Counted from the stretch's first letter, positions 18,864 through 32,336 are shown. The stretch: 64,000 bases of DNA from Heracleum sosnowskyi (GCA_030848705.1 CM061238.1:29542655-29606654), one strand, 5' to 3'. Program-made: numbers and translations. The notes: a model not told the origin generated them from the sequence alone.

Positions 18864-19683
18864 TTTTTTTTTTTTTTGAAATCAACGGAAATCTTTCATT
18901 AAATCAAATCAGCTACAAGAATAGCTTGAAGCTCAGTTGGGACAATTCCCCCCCCCCCCCCCCCGGCTATACAACCTGGATTAAAACAAGATAAGCTAGC
19001 TAAGAAATCAGCAGCTTTGTTCCCAGATCGTTTTACAAATTGAATTGAAAAATTCTTTAAATTTCTAATTAACCCTAGACAATCAGCAATTACCACTCCC
19101 ACAGGAGAAAGCACAGACTTCGCATTTTTAATAGCTTGGACTATACTCTGACAATCAGACTCGACATTGTATGACAGCTAAGTATCAATTTCCGTAGTTG
19201 CTGCTTTATCCTGCTCGTTTTTTATCCAACTTAGAACCTCTCTAATACCAATTGCCTCCGCACACTGTGATTCCACTAAGCCTGAGAACACACTTGCTTT
19301 GGCTTCAATCAGGTTTCCCTCATTATCTCTAGCTAACCAACCCACCCCAAATTTCGAAAAAGCATGAAAGATGGCTGCATCGCAATTGACCTTAACACAG
19401 TTGCCTCTCGGCTTTGACCAACGTTCTCTACCTCCAGTTGATACAACTGCAGCAGAAGGTCCTGGGGACCTCAAAGATTGAACGATTCTCCATTGTGAAA
19501 GGTAAGCATTTGCTTTAAAAACCACCGTACTTGCCCTCGATGATGACTTATTCCAAACCAGTTCGTTACGAGCTTTCCATATTCCCCAACACAGCATGAC
19601 AACTAGTTCCAATTTCTCTGAGTAATTGTTACTGACCTCCTCTAGCCACGACTGGAAACTACTGTCCTGAATGCCAACTCCCT
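18864..19683 (-). pseudogene. 3' end of a plant L1-type LINE: RNase H domain and poly(A) tail
   Basis: In minus-strand reading, the RNase H (RVT_3-type) domain begins after a WGIWKARNELVWN block near 19560. It contains VKVNCDAA and GWLARDNEGN, is broken by an in-frame TAG at 19178-19180, resumes with VESDCQSIVQAI and RSGNKAADFLA, and stops at 18899-18901. A 3'UTR of about 20 bases and a poly(A) of 14 follow (18864-18877). A run of 17 C (18948-18964) falls inside the coding part. It continues the frame of 27976-25814, from which it is separated by the inserted copia copy. No target-site duplication could be identified. Confidence 0.85.
18948..18964. repeat. Poly(C) run of 17
   Basis: Seventeen uninterrupted C on the plus strand encode a Gly run in the LINE remnant. 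It is a likely assembly or polymerase slippage site. Confidence 0.9.
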
Positions 19684-22079
19684 CTCATCATACTCATCTC
19701 ATATTTGCTACTCATGAGAGAGGAAAACTTCTCACACAGCTTCTCATTTGTAGAACCAAAAATGATGTCATCCACATAGATTTGTACCAGAATGATGTCC
19801 TTGCCATGGTGTTTGTAGAAAAGTGTCTTGTCCACAACTCCTCTAGTAAACTGATTTTCCAAAAGAAAAGTGGAAAGTGTGTCATACCAAGCCCTGGGTG
19901 CTTGCTTTAGTCCATACAAAGCCTTGAAGAGTTTGTACACAAAATCATACATTTCAGCATCCTCAAACCCTGGTGGCTGTTCAACATACACTTCTTCTTC
20001 CAACTCTCCATTTAGGAAGGCACTTTTGACATCCATCTGAAATACTTTGAAGTTGCAGTGTGCAGCATAGGCTAGAAAGATTCTTATAGCTTCAAGTCTT
20101 GCAACAGGTGCAAATGTTTCATCATAGTCTATTCCTTCCTGTTGACAGTAACCTTTAGCTACTAGCCTTGCTTTGTTTCTTGTCACTGATCCATTTTCAT
20201 CAAGCTTGTTTCTGAAAACCCATTTGGTCTCAATGACTGACTTTCCCTTAGGTCTTGGAACCAACTTACATACATTGTTTCTTTCAAACTGATTTAGCTC
20301 TTCTTGCATGGCTATCACCCAGTCAGAATCCAACAATGCTTCATCAGTTGTCTTGGGTTCCATTTGAGACAGGAAGCATGAAAACATGCTGTCAGCAGAG
20401 ACTTTGTTCCTTGTCCTCACTCCAGAAGTAGGGTCACCAATGATAAGGTCATTTGTGTGATCCTTGTTCCACTTGGTGATTCTGGGCAAGCTACTTGATT
20501 GTACAGGAACAGTTGCTTCAGTTTGTTGAGTTGAATGCTCACCAATTCCATTGTATTCACCATGTTCTTCATTGTCTCCAGAGTCATCATTGTTATGAAC
20601 GTTAGAAGTTATGGTCTGTGACTGAGCTGGAGTTTGGTTGACAGTAATGGTATTGACAGTGTCTTTGTCAACTACAACAATTTGAGTGAAGCTAGGTTCT
20701 TCATCAACAATTTCCTCAGCTTCCAAGTATCCTTGATTCTCAAATCTGAATGTCTGCATCTTTCCTTCTTCATGCAGTCCTGGAAACTTGGTTTCATCAA
20801 ATGTGACATTAACACTCTCTTCAATAATCCTGTGTTCCATAACATAAACTCTGTAGGCAGTCCTTTCTGTGCTGTAACCCATGAATAATCTTTCAAATGC
20901 CTTGGTGTCAAATTTTCCTTTCTTCTCATGGTTGTCCTTCATCATAAAGCATTTACTCCCAAACACATAAAAGTATTTGACAGTAGGTTTCTTCCCAGTT
21001 AGCAGACAGTAAGGTGTACTTGCATGAGTTTTGTTAATCATGGTTCTGTTTTGAGTATAACAAGCTGTGTTGATAGCTTCAGCCCAGAAATATGTTGGTA
21101 GTTTGGCATCATGCAACATAGTTCTAGCTGCTTCAATGAGAGTCCTGTTCTTTCTTTCTACAACTCCATTCTGCTGTGGAGTTCTTGCAGCAGAGAATTG
21201 TTGTACAATTCCTTCATCTTTACAGAAATTTCCAAGTGTGGCATTTCTGAATTTTGTACCATTGTCACTCCTCAAGATTTGGACTTTTGAGTTTGGAGTT
21301 CTATCAAGAACTATGACTTGATCAATAATCACTTGAGCATCTTCATCTTTGGATTCAAGAAATTTCACCCAAGTGTACCTTGAGTAATTATCCACCATTA
21401 CTAAGGCATACCTCTTTTTGGCCATAGATGGTACATTGACTGGTCCAAAAAGATCCATGTGAATCAACTTGAGTGCTTCTGTGTTGGTGTTCATGTGCTT
21501 GGACTTGTGCACAGCTCTCCTTAGTTTGCCCATTTGACAATCTTCACACAGTCCTTCTTGACAGAATTCCTGTTGGGGCAAACCTCTCACTAACTCCTTC
21601 TTCATCAAAATATTCATTGTCTTGAAGTTGAGATGTGAGAGCTTCCTGTGCCAAAGCATACTGTCACCAACAGTTGCTTTACTGTAGAAACAGTAAATTT
21701 TATCCTTCTTTGTTGAGTTTAAGTCAGCAACAAACAAGCTTACTTTTCTAACCCCTTTTAGAGAGAGGCTCCCATCCTTCTTGTGATAGATGTTACACAG
21801 CATCATATCAAAATCAACCTTAAATCCCCTATCACTGAATTGGCTGACACTGAGTAGATTGTGCTTCAACCCATCCACAAGAGCAATGTCTTCAATGACA
21901 ACATTTCCAATTTCCAGACAGCCATATCCCACTGTGTAACCCTTGCTGTTGTCTCCAAAGGTTATGATTGGGCCAGCTTTCTCTACATAGTGTGATAGCA
22001 GGGCTTTATCACCTGTCATGTGTCTTGAGCAACCACTGTCAATAATCCACATGACTTGACCTTTCTTCTTGCCCTGCAA
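19684..22079 (-). pseudogene. pol: Truncated copia pol
   Basis: Protease (WIIDSGCSRHMTG), GAG-pre-integrase, integrase and the RT core with YVDD are present. The frame ends in foreign LINE sequence after the SKYEMSMM block, and RNase H is lost. Integrase carries VDNYSRY where the intact copy has VDDYSRY, and DNGTKF for DNGTEF, so it is decaying, although the D, D and E themselves remain. It is in frame with gag across a TAA stop (22092-22094). Confidence 0.9.
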
Positions 22080-22091
22080 AACAGAATGTGT

Positions 22092-24710
22092 TTAAGTTGC
22101 ATATGGTACCCAATCCTTGTTGGGTCCTGCAGTTTCAGTGTCTCCTGAGTTTCTTCCAGTCATAAAATCACAAGCATCATCAATAACCTCCTGTTTGACT
22201 TCTCTTTTCACCCACTTAGGTTTAGGATTGGACTTGATCCTTTTCTTAGTGGATGAAGCCTTTTTGTTGTTGCTAGCAGGCTCAGAAGTCTCAACAGTGT
22301 GCATGTATGAGCATTTTTCAGTAGTAAGAATAGGTAAGTTAAAGCATGTACTCATGGCAGTGATCTTGCATGGCATACATTCAATGTTATTACAGACACT
22401 CATAGTTCTATGCATAAGGGGGGTTCTGTGTAAGTTACCATTGAGTTCAGTAGCATTGATCTTATCTTCAATTGGTTTATTACAAACATGTGTTAAATGA
22501 TGTGAAGATCCATAGTTATTGCATAGTTTCCTAGAAGCACCTCCAACATTAGTGTATCCATTTCCTTTATTGACACCTACCTTACCATTCCTATTCTTAG
22601 ACTTGGGAGTTACTGGATTGACAGTATGTTCAGAAGTTACTGTCGAACTTTCCTTGACAGTACCTTTTTTTCCTACTGTCTTGACAGAAGGTTTGGAAGT
22701 TACTGTCTTGGAAACATTCTTGACAGCATCTTTGGAAGATACTGTCTTGCCAACTGTGACAGTATCTTTTGAACTTACTGTCTGATTTCTTGGTAAGTTT
22801 ACTGTCTTGGGGATTGTGACAGTATCCTTTCCATCCTTAGATGTGCTGTCAACAACTTCATCCTCATCAAGAATTTCTTGTTTGATGAGCATGGCTTCTT
22901 CATCAAACTCAATTTCTGCAGCTTTGAAAATAGGAGTTTTAACCTTCTTGAGAATGGTGGGTTTGACAGCAGCATTTCCAGAACAATCTTGAATCACAGT
23001 TTCCTTTCCAGGTCTTCTACTATATGAAAAACCTATGCCAACAGTTTGATTTTCTGTATGCTTATCATTGTAATCCTGAACTATCTTAGATGAGTTTTTA
23101 TAGGCCTTAATCTTGAATTCATTTTCAGCAATCTCATTCCTCAGGAATTCCTCAACTTCTTTCGCACATTTTAATTCATTTTTAAATTTAGCATTCTCCT
23201 GAGCTAAAGAGTCTAGTGAACTGGTTTTGAGAACAAGAGACTCATTTTCAGACTTTAGTGTTTCATTTAGCTTACTCACCCTAGTGATTTCCTCATTAGC
23301 AACAGATAAGCTAGTATAGACATTGAACATTTCAGCACTTAGATCTTTAATGGTTTTCTTATACTCATCAATGGACATATCAAGTAGGACAAGTGAAGGT
23401 ACCTGACTTGAAGATGTTGATGTTACTTCATCAGTGCTAGCCATGAGATCTAGGTTGACATATTCTTCTTCATCTTCATCATCAGACTCATCCCAACACT
23501 TCCCTTCAGCCACATAGGCTCTACCTTGATTCTTCTTAGAGTATCCACCAGTTCCTTTCTCAAACCTCTGAACCTGTTTGGGTCTTTTGCATTCAGTAGC
23601 AAAATGACCAGGTTCACCACAGTTGTAACACTTCAACTTTGACCTATCCACAAATCCAGTCTTGTATCCTCCCTTGGTTGAACTTCCCACAGCAACCTTT
23701 GATGAACTTCCTTTGTTGAACTTGGATGTTTGGCCTTGGGGCCTGAATGACCTATCCTTCTTGAACCTAAAGTTCTTGAACTTTTTGGCCATGTAAGCCA
23801 TAGTAGGATTGTCCATGTTTTTCAGTTCCTCCATTGTGTAGAAGTCTTCATCTTCCACATCCTTGAGCTGTAGTACTACTTTCTCATCATCTTCAACAAC
23901 CTCTTCTATCTTCAAGGATTGTGTAGGGGTTGGTTGTGTGATTTGTAGTACTTCACTTGGCTGTGTGATCCTTGGCACATGTGCTACTAGGGCACTTGAC
24001 ATATTAGCCATCTTGTTCCTTGTTCCACTTTGTATGGCTCTCTTTTGAAAGAGTTCAAGTTCATAAGATTTTAGAATGCCATAAAGTGTCTCAAAGGTTA
24101 TATTGTTGAGATCTCTTCCTTCTCGTATGGCTGTTGTCTTGTGTTCAAGGTGATCAGGCAGTGTAAGCAGGAACTTGACATTCAATTATTTTCTGTCATA
24201 GTACTTGCCATGTATCTGTAGTTCAGTTAAGAGCTTACTGAACCTTTCAAACATGGAAGTTAAGTCTTCACCAGGCTTGGCCATGAATGCCTCATATTGT
24301 GATATTAGTATTTGCCTTTGATTGCCCTTAACTTCTTCACTTCCTTCACATAGTAAAGCTAACCTGATCCACATCTCCTTGGCAGATGTGCAGCTTATCA
24401 CACTTCTACACATGGCTTTATCCAATGTGAGAGAATCGAGCAAGATGAGTTGCAAGTGATCATCTAGCACCATTTTCTCCTTCTCAGGTTCCAAAAATTC
24501 AGAGGGATCTTTGGGAACCCAATGTGCAGGAATGACTTCACCATTTACTGTTGTGGCTTCAATTTCCTTCCTTGGAATGAAAGGACCATTCTCGAGAATA
24601 CCTGGGTATAGTGGATTCGCAGCTTTGATAAACAACAAGATCTTTCTTTTCCAAATGTTGTAGTTCTCTTTATCAAAAGCTGGGATCTTGATACTGTTTG
24701 ATTTCTGCAT
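22092..24710 (-). pseudogene. gag: Copia gag with one premature stop
   Basis: The span from ATG at 24710 to TAA at 22092 is 2619 bases, exactly the length of gag in the intact copy. Codon 175 is TAA where the intact copy has GAA (YDRK-stop-LNVKF). The first knuckle CYNCGEPGHFATEC is intact. The second reads CNNYGSSHHLTHVC, with a zinc-binding Cys replaced by Tyr. The KDTV repeat cluster is present and has one more KDT/KDA unit in places. Confidence 0.92.
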
Positions 24711-24747
24711 TGTCGTCGTGATCTCAGATATGTATGTTAATCTGTTT

Positions 24748-24759
24748 GCTCTGATACCA
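24748..24759 (-). other. Primer binding site of the truncated copia copy
   Basis: TGGTATCAGAGC on the minus strand starts two bases from the LTR end, as in the intact copy. Confidence 0.92.
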
Positions 24760-24761
24760 GT

Positions 24762-25813
24762 TGTTGGTCCTCGTGTATTGCAGAAGGGGGGGATGAATGC
24801 AATACTGATAAAATTCAATCTCAATTTCAACAACCAAAACTAAGATTTAATGTTATCAATAATATGTATGCATTCACAAACAGTATAATCTAAAGACAGG
24901 ATTCACAAAATAAATGTTTTTATTTATTTTGCAAAGTGTTACTACAACCTCAAGAGAGAATTCTTGAGCTTCGGTTTTCTTCAAGACACTTACTTGCCTT
25001 CGTTACTTTTCTAGAATGAATTGATAGTCTAAGTATAAACTAATCCTATCACTGTCAACACGGGTTTGTGAAGCTGCTGTCATTATCAAGTGCCAGCTTC
25101 TTACAGATTGCCTACCCATGTGACATTCCTAAATTGCTAACATGTCAGATATACATTACAAAGAAAGCAACCTAGATTCATTCTATTTCCAGCTAAAACA
25201 ATTCAGCAAATAGAGACTTGACCTTGCTCTTTGAATTGATTCGCTTTTGTTTTGTATTGCTTGAAGCTTCTGTCGTAGTCTTGCAGACTTGGTGCAGCTT
25301 AGGGATACTGCAACACGCCTGTTTCTTGAACATTGAGACTGTCACGAGATTTGACTGAGAAGATACCTAGAACAAGGATCTTTCTCGAGACAGTTACTTT
25401 TGCCGAAAAGCTTGCTGTCATAGGAATGTTCTTTTGGTGACAGTATGAGTTCCCCACATAGAGTGTTGTCGAGGTTTCCAAACTTGCTGTCGAGGGCTAA
25501 AGTTGATGTCGCGTAGTCTTCCGCCAATGTTGTTGTCAGAGTGAATATGTTGTCGTGACTTGCAACATTATGTCTTCTTGTAATCTTACTGTCAATGCTT
25601 ATGACAGTAACCTTTATTCATGTTGTCATCTAATATGCATTCTTTGAGGCTTGAACACAGAAAGTGAACTTCTTCCAAATTACACAATTAAAATAACATT
25701 GCATACTGATTACAAGAACATACTTTGGCTGTGATAGTATGTTCTACTTAATTAAAAAATTAAGTACATAAAAAGTTAAGTTGTTTCAATGCTATCACCC
25801 ATAAATCCCAACA
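24762..25813 (-). repeat. 5' LTR of the truncated copia copy (1052 bp)
   Basis: It is homologous over its whole length to the LTRs at 6029 and 17603, with the same TGTTGGG start and the same cluster of CTGTC motifs at 25265-25625, but with many substitutions, so it is clearly older. Confidence 0.93.
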
Positions 25814-27976
25814 AAATTGCACCAGATTAGACAATGGGATATGCTTTCAGCAGCTAGCCCGCAGACATTACAAGTCTCGCCCACTGGTACTCTTTTTTCC
25901 TGTAATCGTGTCAACGTAGGTAAATAATCAGATAGAGACCTCCATATAAAGTTCTTAACTTTTGCTGGAACCCCCAACTTCCATATCTTACGCCAAAACC
26001 CAGAATTATCACTGTCCCTCCATCTACCCTTGCAGACTTGCAGACGTTTGTAAGCACTTTTTACATTGTAATTTCCGTCTTTCTCCCATAGCCAATACCA
26101 TGAATCTTCTACCACAGCCTCACCTAACGGAATGATGTAAATCAAAGCTTTGTCTCGAATATTAAAAAGATCCTCGACTACGTCCTCATCCCACTCCCGA
26201 ACACCTCCCTGCATTAAATTGTTAACACAGACATCTTGTAATGTTGTCTGGTCCAAAGTAATATACGGATTTTCAGCATCAGGTAACCAAGGCTGCCCGA
26301 GAACACATATTTGATCCCCACTCCCCACCCTCCATCTGCTACCCATTTTGACCATATCTCTAGCTGCAACAATATTGCGCCAAACGTGACTGGGATTGCT
26401 TCCTAGCTCTGCCTCTAGAACTGACCCCCTGGGAAAATATCTTGCTTTAAATAATCGACTCACTAAGGAATTTTCATTTGTTAACAACCTCCAAACTTGT
26501 TTACCCAGTAACGCAAGGTTAAAGTCGGAAAGGTTCTTAAAGCCCATCCCCCCTTTGTTCTTGTGAAGACACATCAAATCCCACCCTTTCCAGTGAATGC
26601 TTTTACCCTTTTTATTAGAGGACCACCAGTATTTGTTCATTAGCCTCTCCATATCCTGACAAACTTTTACTGGAAGAAGAAACACGCTCATTGTATATGT
26701 TGGAATTGCTTGGACTACCATCTTCAACAGAATCTCCTTCCCAGCTCGAGACACTGATTTGCTGTCCCAACCTTGAACTCTCTTGCTAACTCGATCGTTC
26801 AAATAACCAAACACCGTTGTTTTGTTCCTGCTTAAAGTACTTGGTAAACCCAGGTATTTGCTGTTTTCATCCGCCTCTTGCATTCCCAGTTTGGAGAGAA
26901 TTTCATCTTTATTGCTTTGGATCACGTTTCTGCTAAAGAACACTGATGATTTTTCCATGTTAATCATCTGCCCCGAGGCTCCTTCAAACTGGTTAAGCAT
27001 TTCCACAATGCGAGTTGTTTCCTCAATAGACGCCCTGCAATATAAATAGCTATCGTCCGCAAAAAACATGTGCGAAATAGTAGGTGCACCATTGGCTATT
27101 TTACACCCGTGAATCCATCTTTTCTGCTCGTATTTCTGAATGATAACCGATAATCCTTCAGCACAAAGAAGGAACAAGTAAGGGGAAAGTGGATCACCTT
27201 GCCTAATCCCTCGAGATGGTACGATACTTCCAAAAATCTCCCCTGTATTTCTAATAGCAAACCTGGGTGACTAAACACAACTCATAATAACTCGATTCCA
27301 TTTATCACAAAATCCCATTTTCTCCATCATGGCCCTAAGGAACACCCATTCTATTCTGTCGTAAGCTTTACTCAAATCCAGCTTAAGCGCCATATACCCT
27401 TTCTTACCTTGAGTCTTCCTTTTTAAATAGTGCAACACTTCAAACGAAACCATCACATTATCTTAAATGAACCTACCTGGTAAAAACGTACTCTGATTCT
27501 CTGATATGACCTGGGGAAGCACCACTTTTAGTCTGTTCGCAATGACCTTAGTAATATTTTTATAAAACACATTGCAAAGAGCAATAGGTCTCAGGTCTCC
27601 CATAACTACTGGATTTGCTTTCTTAGGAATAAGGACCAAAACAGTGTCATTGACCTTTTCCGGAATAGCTTCCGTTTGCCAAACTTGCTGAACCGCGGCT
27701 ACTACATCCTTTCCCACTATTGACCAACACTTCTGATAGAACGCTGGTGTGTACCCGTTCGGGCCCGGTGCCTTGTCTGGGTTCATACTGAACAACGCCG
27801 TGTGAACCTCCTCCTCACTCACAGGAGCAGATAAGACTTCATTCTGAGCTTCCGTGATCGACCTTCTAACCTCTGCTAAAACCAAATCCATCTCTGTTCC
27901 TTCAGTCGTAAACATTTTGTGCAAATACTCCTCCATATGCTCGAATAACCCATTTTCTTTATCTACCCAGATTCTA
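25814..27976 (-). pseudogene. LINE ORF2 remnant: reverse transcriptase and zinc-knuckle (zf-RVT) part
   Basis: The reading frame runs from about 27976. It has the RT opening (PDKAPGPNGYTPAFYQ, PKKANPVVMGDLRPIALCN), GRFI then a TAA stop at 27463-27465, DLSKAYDRIEW, a TAG stop at 27271-27273, the RQGDPLSPYLFLLC motif, FADDS (catalytic), and the zf-RVT part ending CNVCGLAAESISHCLIWCN. All pieces are in one frame, so only point nonsense mutations are seen. The endonuclease and ORF1 are missing, so the copy is 5'-truncated near 27976. At 25814 the copia copy begins; the RNase H part resumes at 19683. Confidence 0.93.
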
Positions 27977-29200
27977 AGAAAACATGTAACTTAAAATAAA
28001 ACATAATATTAGAAAAATGTTCGTATTTTAAATAACTTTTTAAATATTTATTCATAAAATAAAATATAACACATTTTTTTCAAATAAATATAAAAAAATA
28101 CATTATACAACACATTAAAAAATCTCATCATATTAAATAACACTAAAATAATATCATATAACAATAAAATAATATATATATTTATCAATTAACCCTAAAA
28201 TAATTGATATATCAATTATAACACTTTTAAAAAATTGAACTTATATTTTTTCAAAAAAAAATTCAACAAAACATAAAATAATTAGTTTTTAGATATAAAA
28301 CACTTAACAGAATCTCATTTCAATTTAAATTTGGTTGTAAGGTTAAACACGTAAGGAAATAAAAAAATGTAACAGAAATAAAATAATTAATTTTTAGATA
28401 TAAAACACCTAACAAAATCTCATTCCGATTTAAATTGGGTCTTAGATATAAAACACTTAAGAGAATCTCTTGTCAATTTAAATTTGGTTGCAAGAATAAT
28501 ATGTTGAGGTTAAACATGTAGCGGACAATTTAAATGTGGGTCTTAAATATAAAACATTTAAGAGAATCTCTTGTCAATTTAAATTTAATTTTGGTTGCAA
28601 GAATAATATGCTGAGGTTAAATAGCTAATTTTTAGCACTCACGGTCTAAATTTTTGTACCATTTTAAATTAATTTAGAAAATCCTTCATATCAAATTTGT
28701 TTTATTTTGTATGCATCATTATTTTTTTAACAAGTATAAAGCTATAAAACACTTAAAAAGATTCTAATCTTATCAAATTTCAACTTATAACTTCTTCTAA
28801 AAAAACTAAATAAAAAATATAATTAAATAAGATACACAAAATTTTGAATATATATTAAATTTACATAATGAAATTCTTTAAAGTGATATAACATTAAATT
28901 TTAGTTTTACATTATCTAATTTTACTTTATGAGAGATTCCTTACCGACTTCAAATAGTCACAATTTAAAATTTGAGTTAACATCATGAGATTCCTCAAAG
29001 TGTTTTCATGATCACATTTTTTTTTAAAAAAATTTATTGAATTAAAAATTAAAAGTCATAGTGAACCCTTTAGTTAACATCATGGTTTTTTTAATTTATA
29101 TGCACCTTTTTAGTTTTAAATTTAAATTTTCAATATATTTAAAAATCATAAATAAAAGTACATTTATGATGTAACTATAGCCATCCCAAAAACCATACAT
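27977..29200. repeat. AT-rich repeat block without genes
   Basis: 27970-28480 resembles the sequence 5692-6028 joined to 18661-18863, so the LINE sits between two direct copies of an AT-rich unit. 28290-28620 holds at least four degenerate ATAAAACACTTAAGAGAATCTC units. No coding frame is supported. Confidence 0.6.
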
Positions 29201-30341
29201 ATAAATTGTAGTGTTTGAAACATGGTAATGAATTCTACAGACATTGCAGCTAATCACTTATGAACCGGACAGTACATCAAGTGTCAACATTATCCAGTGG
29301 AAAGTTCTTCATCAACTTCAGTGGTTCAAGTCAAGGGACTCTCAAGAGATTAAATTATTTCTCTTTTAATTTAACCTATCTATAGTTAATTTAATCAATA
29401 ATTTAATTCATGATGAATTAAATTATTCCTTAAATTAATTAATGAGTTAATTAATTTAGAGATAATTTAATTCAGGACGGTATTTAATTCTATCTTAATT
29501 AATCTTATTATTTAACTGATTTAATTAATTAATTAATTCTTCCAGAATTAATTTTCGAATTAAATTAGTTAACAGATTAATTATTCTAGATTTATATACT
29601 AGCATGACTATTTGTTAAATGCTAGTATGACCTAAATATATAATAGTACAGATTGTCATACCGACAGTCATACTAGTATATACTAGGAATATACAAAGTG
29701 TCATACTAGGCAAATTCAAAGAGTCATGTCAGGCTTAAAAGAGTCATACCAAGCCTTTTTCAAGAGTCATACTAAGCCAGGAACAAAGAGTCATACCGGG
29801 CTTTGATTAAAGGATTTGTGACCAATGCACGTGCAGGTTTGACAAGTTGTATTAACACAAACAAAGATCAAGACAGAGCTAATTATCATCAACATCATAT
29901 GAAAAGAAAAGTTTATGTCTTAAGCTCTCAAAACTGTCATAGACATTTTTCTTGATCAGTAAATCATTTCTAGAATCAAGTATTATATTCAAGCCACTAG
30001 AAATCATTTACTTGTACTGCTTTGACTATCTAGCGGGTCTTTATCCCTAGAACGTATCTCGAACTATAGTTTAGCGTTATATCTTTTTATTACAAAAATA
30101 GATAAGTTCATGTCGAATTTATTCTAAATTTGTTTTAATTAGTTTGAGATTCAATCTTGTAATCAGTACAATATTTGTAACACCTTTCAAGTTTAATATA
30201 AGTCATATTTAACTTGAATTTTGTTTCATTTAATTCCGCAATTATTTGTTCTTGAATTGTATTATCAGGAAAAGAACAAATTCGTTAAAACGGTATAGTT
30301 TGTATTCAACCCCCTTTCTACAAACTTATCGGGAACTAACA
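29200..30341 (+). repeat. LTR, probably solo, plus orientation (left edge uncertain)
   Basis: The right end GTATTCAACCCCCTTTCTAC...GGGAACTAACA is a typical copia LTR terminus, and it abruptly joins the decayed copia integrase frame at 30342. No primer site follows. The left edge is not marked by a clear inverted terminus or TSD; TGTTTGAAACATGG near 29207 is a candidate. The part 29640-29830 contains a short tandem motif. Confidence 0.5.
29640..29830. repeat. Short imperfect repeats of AGAGTCATACYAAGCC
   Basis: GTCATAC followed by a variable AGGC/AAGCC occurs about seven times with 20-32-base spacing inside the LTR. Confidence 0.6.
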
Positions 30342-32336
30342 CCAACAAAACACAAGTAATACCCCTTGGATCAAATTTATCTTTGTTTGGTACTGGATTT
30401 GCAGAAAAGACCAAACAACCAAACGCCTTAATATCATCATAAACAGGAACCTTGTTATACATAACCTCATATTGAGACTTGTTTTTTAAAACAGAAGATG
30501 GAAATCTATTCATGATATGAACAGAAGTCAGTACACATTCTCCCCAGTAGTCAATACTTAAACCAAATTGAAGTTTCAGAGCTTAAGCCATTTCTAAGAT
30601 ATACATGTGTCGACGTTCAACCCTGCCATTTTGTTGTGGCCTATAGGACACAGACGTTTGATGTAAAATTCTTTTTTCAGTATAAAATAGAGAAAAATCC
30701 TTGTCTTAGAATTCAAGAGCTTTGTCTGTTCTTAAGACTTTGAGATGACATAAAAACTGATTAACTACATAAGCATAAAAGGCTTTTAAACTTTGCAGAA
30801 AATCATATTTGAATTGAAGTAAATACACCCACACAATCCGTGAACAATCATCAACGAAGGTCATAAAATATCTGTATTTACCCCTGGTTGGTACCTTGTA
30901 GGGACCCCAGATATCAGCATTTAACAAATCAAAAATGACATCGGCATATGATGAGCTTACATTGAAAGGCAGCTTAGTGAATCTTGCCATAGGAAAAGTA
31001 ACACAGACATGAGAAGGTACTGGATGAACCTGATTTTTCACTGCAGAAATAGATATGATTTTGGACATTGGAGCATGTCCAAGACGATTGTGCCAGGTGA
31101 CATAATCAGAAGAACCTGAGTTTGATGTGATTACTTGATTGCATTCCCTGGAAGAGTGACAATGCATATAATACAAGCCATTTTTCAGCACTCCAACACC
31201 TTTAACTTCTCTTGTCACTGAATCCATGATATAACATTTCTCTGAGTGAAACAACACTTGACAACCATTGTCTTGAGCCAACTTATGAATGGAGAGAAGA
31301 CTATGATTAAACTTGGGAACATACAACACACCACACAACTTTAAGCCATTCTCCAAAGTAACATCACCAATATGAGAAATATTTTCTGTAGCTCCAGTAG
31401 GCAATTTATAGTTTGATTAGCAGGTGTTTCTTTACCATTACTCAACAGACTCAAAACATCAGTCATATGATCTGTAGCACCTGAATGCATGATCCAGGTG
31501 TCTACACCATGTTTAACAGTTGTGGCGGTATTACAAATCACCATACCAGAGAAAGGACTATCTAAATCTGAACTTTCTTCTTTCTGAACTGGTAACATCT
31601 TGAGTAATTGTTCAAACTGCTTAGCTGAGAACACAACATTACTATCAGATCTATCACTATCACAATCCTCATTGACACTGACATTATGTGCCATTTTCTG
31701 AGAGCCTTGAGTTCCAGTAAATCTGTTGCTAGACCATCTACTAGCAGCATTTCTATCAGTAAAGGATTTCTTATGCTTAATGTGCCATTTTTGATAGTCA
31801 ATAATAGTCCAACATTTGTCTTTATTATGACCTCTACTACCACATTCAGCACACCTTTCTGCATTGTGACTCTTACTCTACATAGCAGCAATCTCAGTAT
31901 TTACATCTTGTAACTTTAGAGTATCCCTATGAGATTCTTCTTGTTGAATCAAAGAACATGCCATTTCTACACTAGGTAGTGGAGACATCATTAAGATCTG
32001 ACTTCGTTGAGGTCCATACACCTCATCCAAACCATTGAGAAACTGAAATAACCTAACTTCTTGCTTATTAATATCTAATGCCTTAAGAAACGCCTTAACC
32101 TCATCAGTTTGTGTAACTATAACAGGCAAAGAGTTCATATCCTCTAATTCTTCCCACACAGTACTAATTGCGGTATAGTATTCAAGCAATGAGACTCCAT
32201 TTTGTTTCAAGCTAAACAAGTCCTTATTCAACTTGTACTTACGAGATCCATTAGTTACTTGAAATCGTTTTTCTAACAACTTCCAAACATCACTTGCAGA
32301 ATTCACAAACAGTATAGATTTCTTAATTGAATTCAC
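30342..32336 (-). pseudogene. Decayed copia gag-protease-integrase fragment (different lineage)
   Basis: On the minus strand: gag UBN2-type part (32336-31878), CCHC knuckle CAECGSRGHNKDKC near 31830, protease region IMHSGATDHMT in which the catalytic Asp is replaced by His, GAG-pre-integrase with VTWHNRLGHAP, integrase with NADIWGPYKVPTRGKYRYF, and the integrase tail ending at VYDDIKAFGCLVF. Several stops and frame changes break it (for example near 31880, 31400, 30700 and 30590). RT and RNase H are absent. The cut at 30342 is exactly the end of an LTR. The gag and knuckle type differ from the Sirevirus-like copies and look RE1/Retrofit-like. Confidence 0.85.

Larger units (their letters stand above)
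19684..25813 (-). mobile_element. Second, truncated copy of the Sirevirus-like copia family
   Basis: The 5' LTR (24762-25813), primer site, gag and the first part of pol are present. Sequence stops in the RT region near 19684, so RNase H, the third ORF and the 3' LTR are missing. It lies within the LINE. LINE sequence resumes directly at the break, with no target duplication, which indicates a deletion after insertion. It shares the layout, reading-frame lengths and CTGTC motifs of the complete element but has many base differences. Confidence 0.92.
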
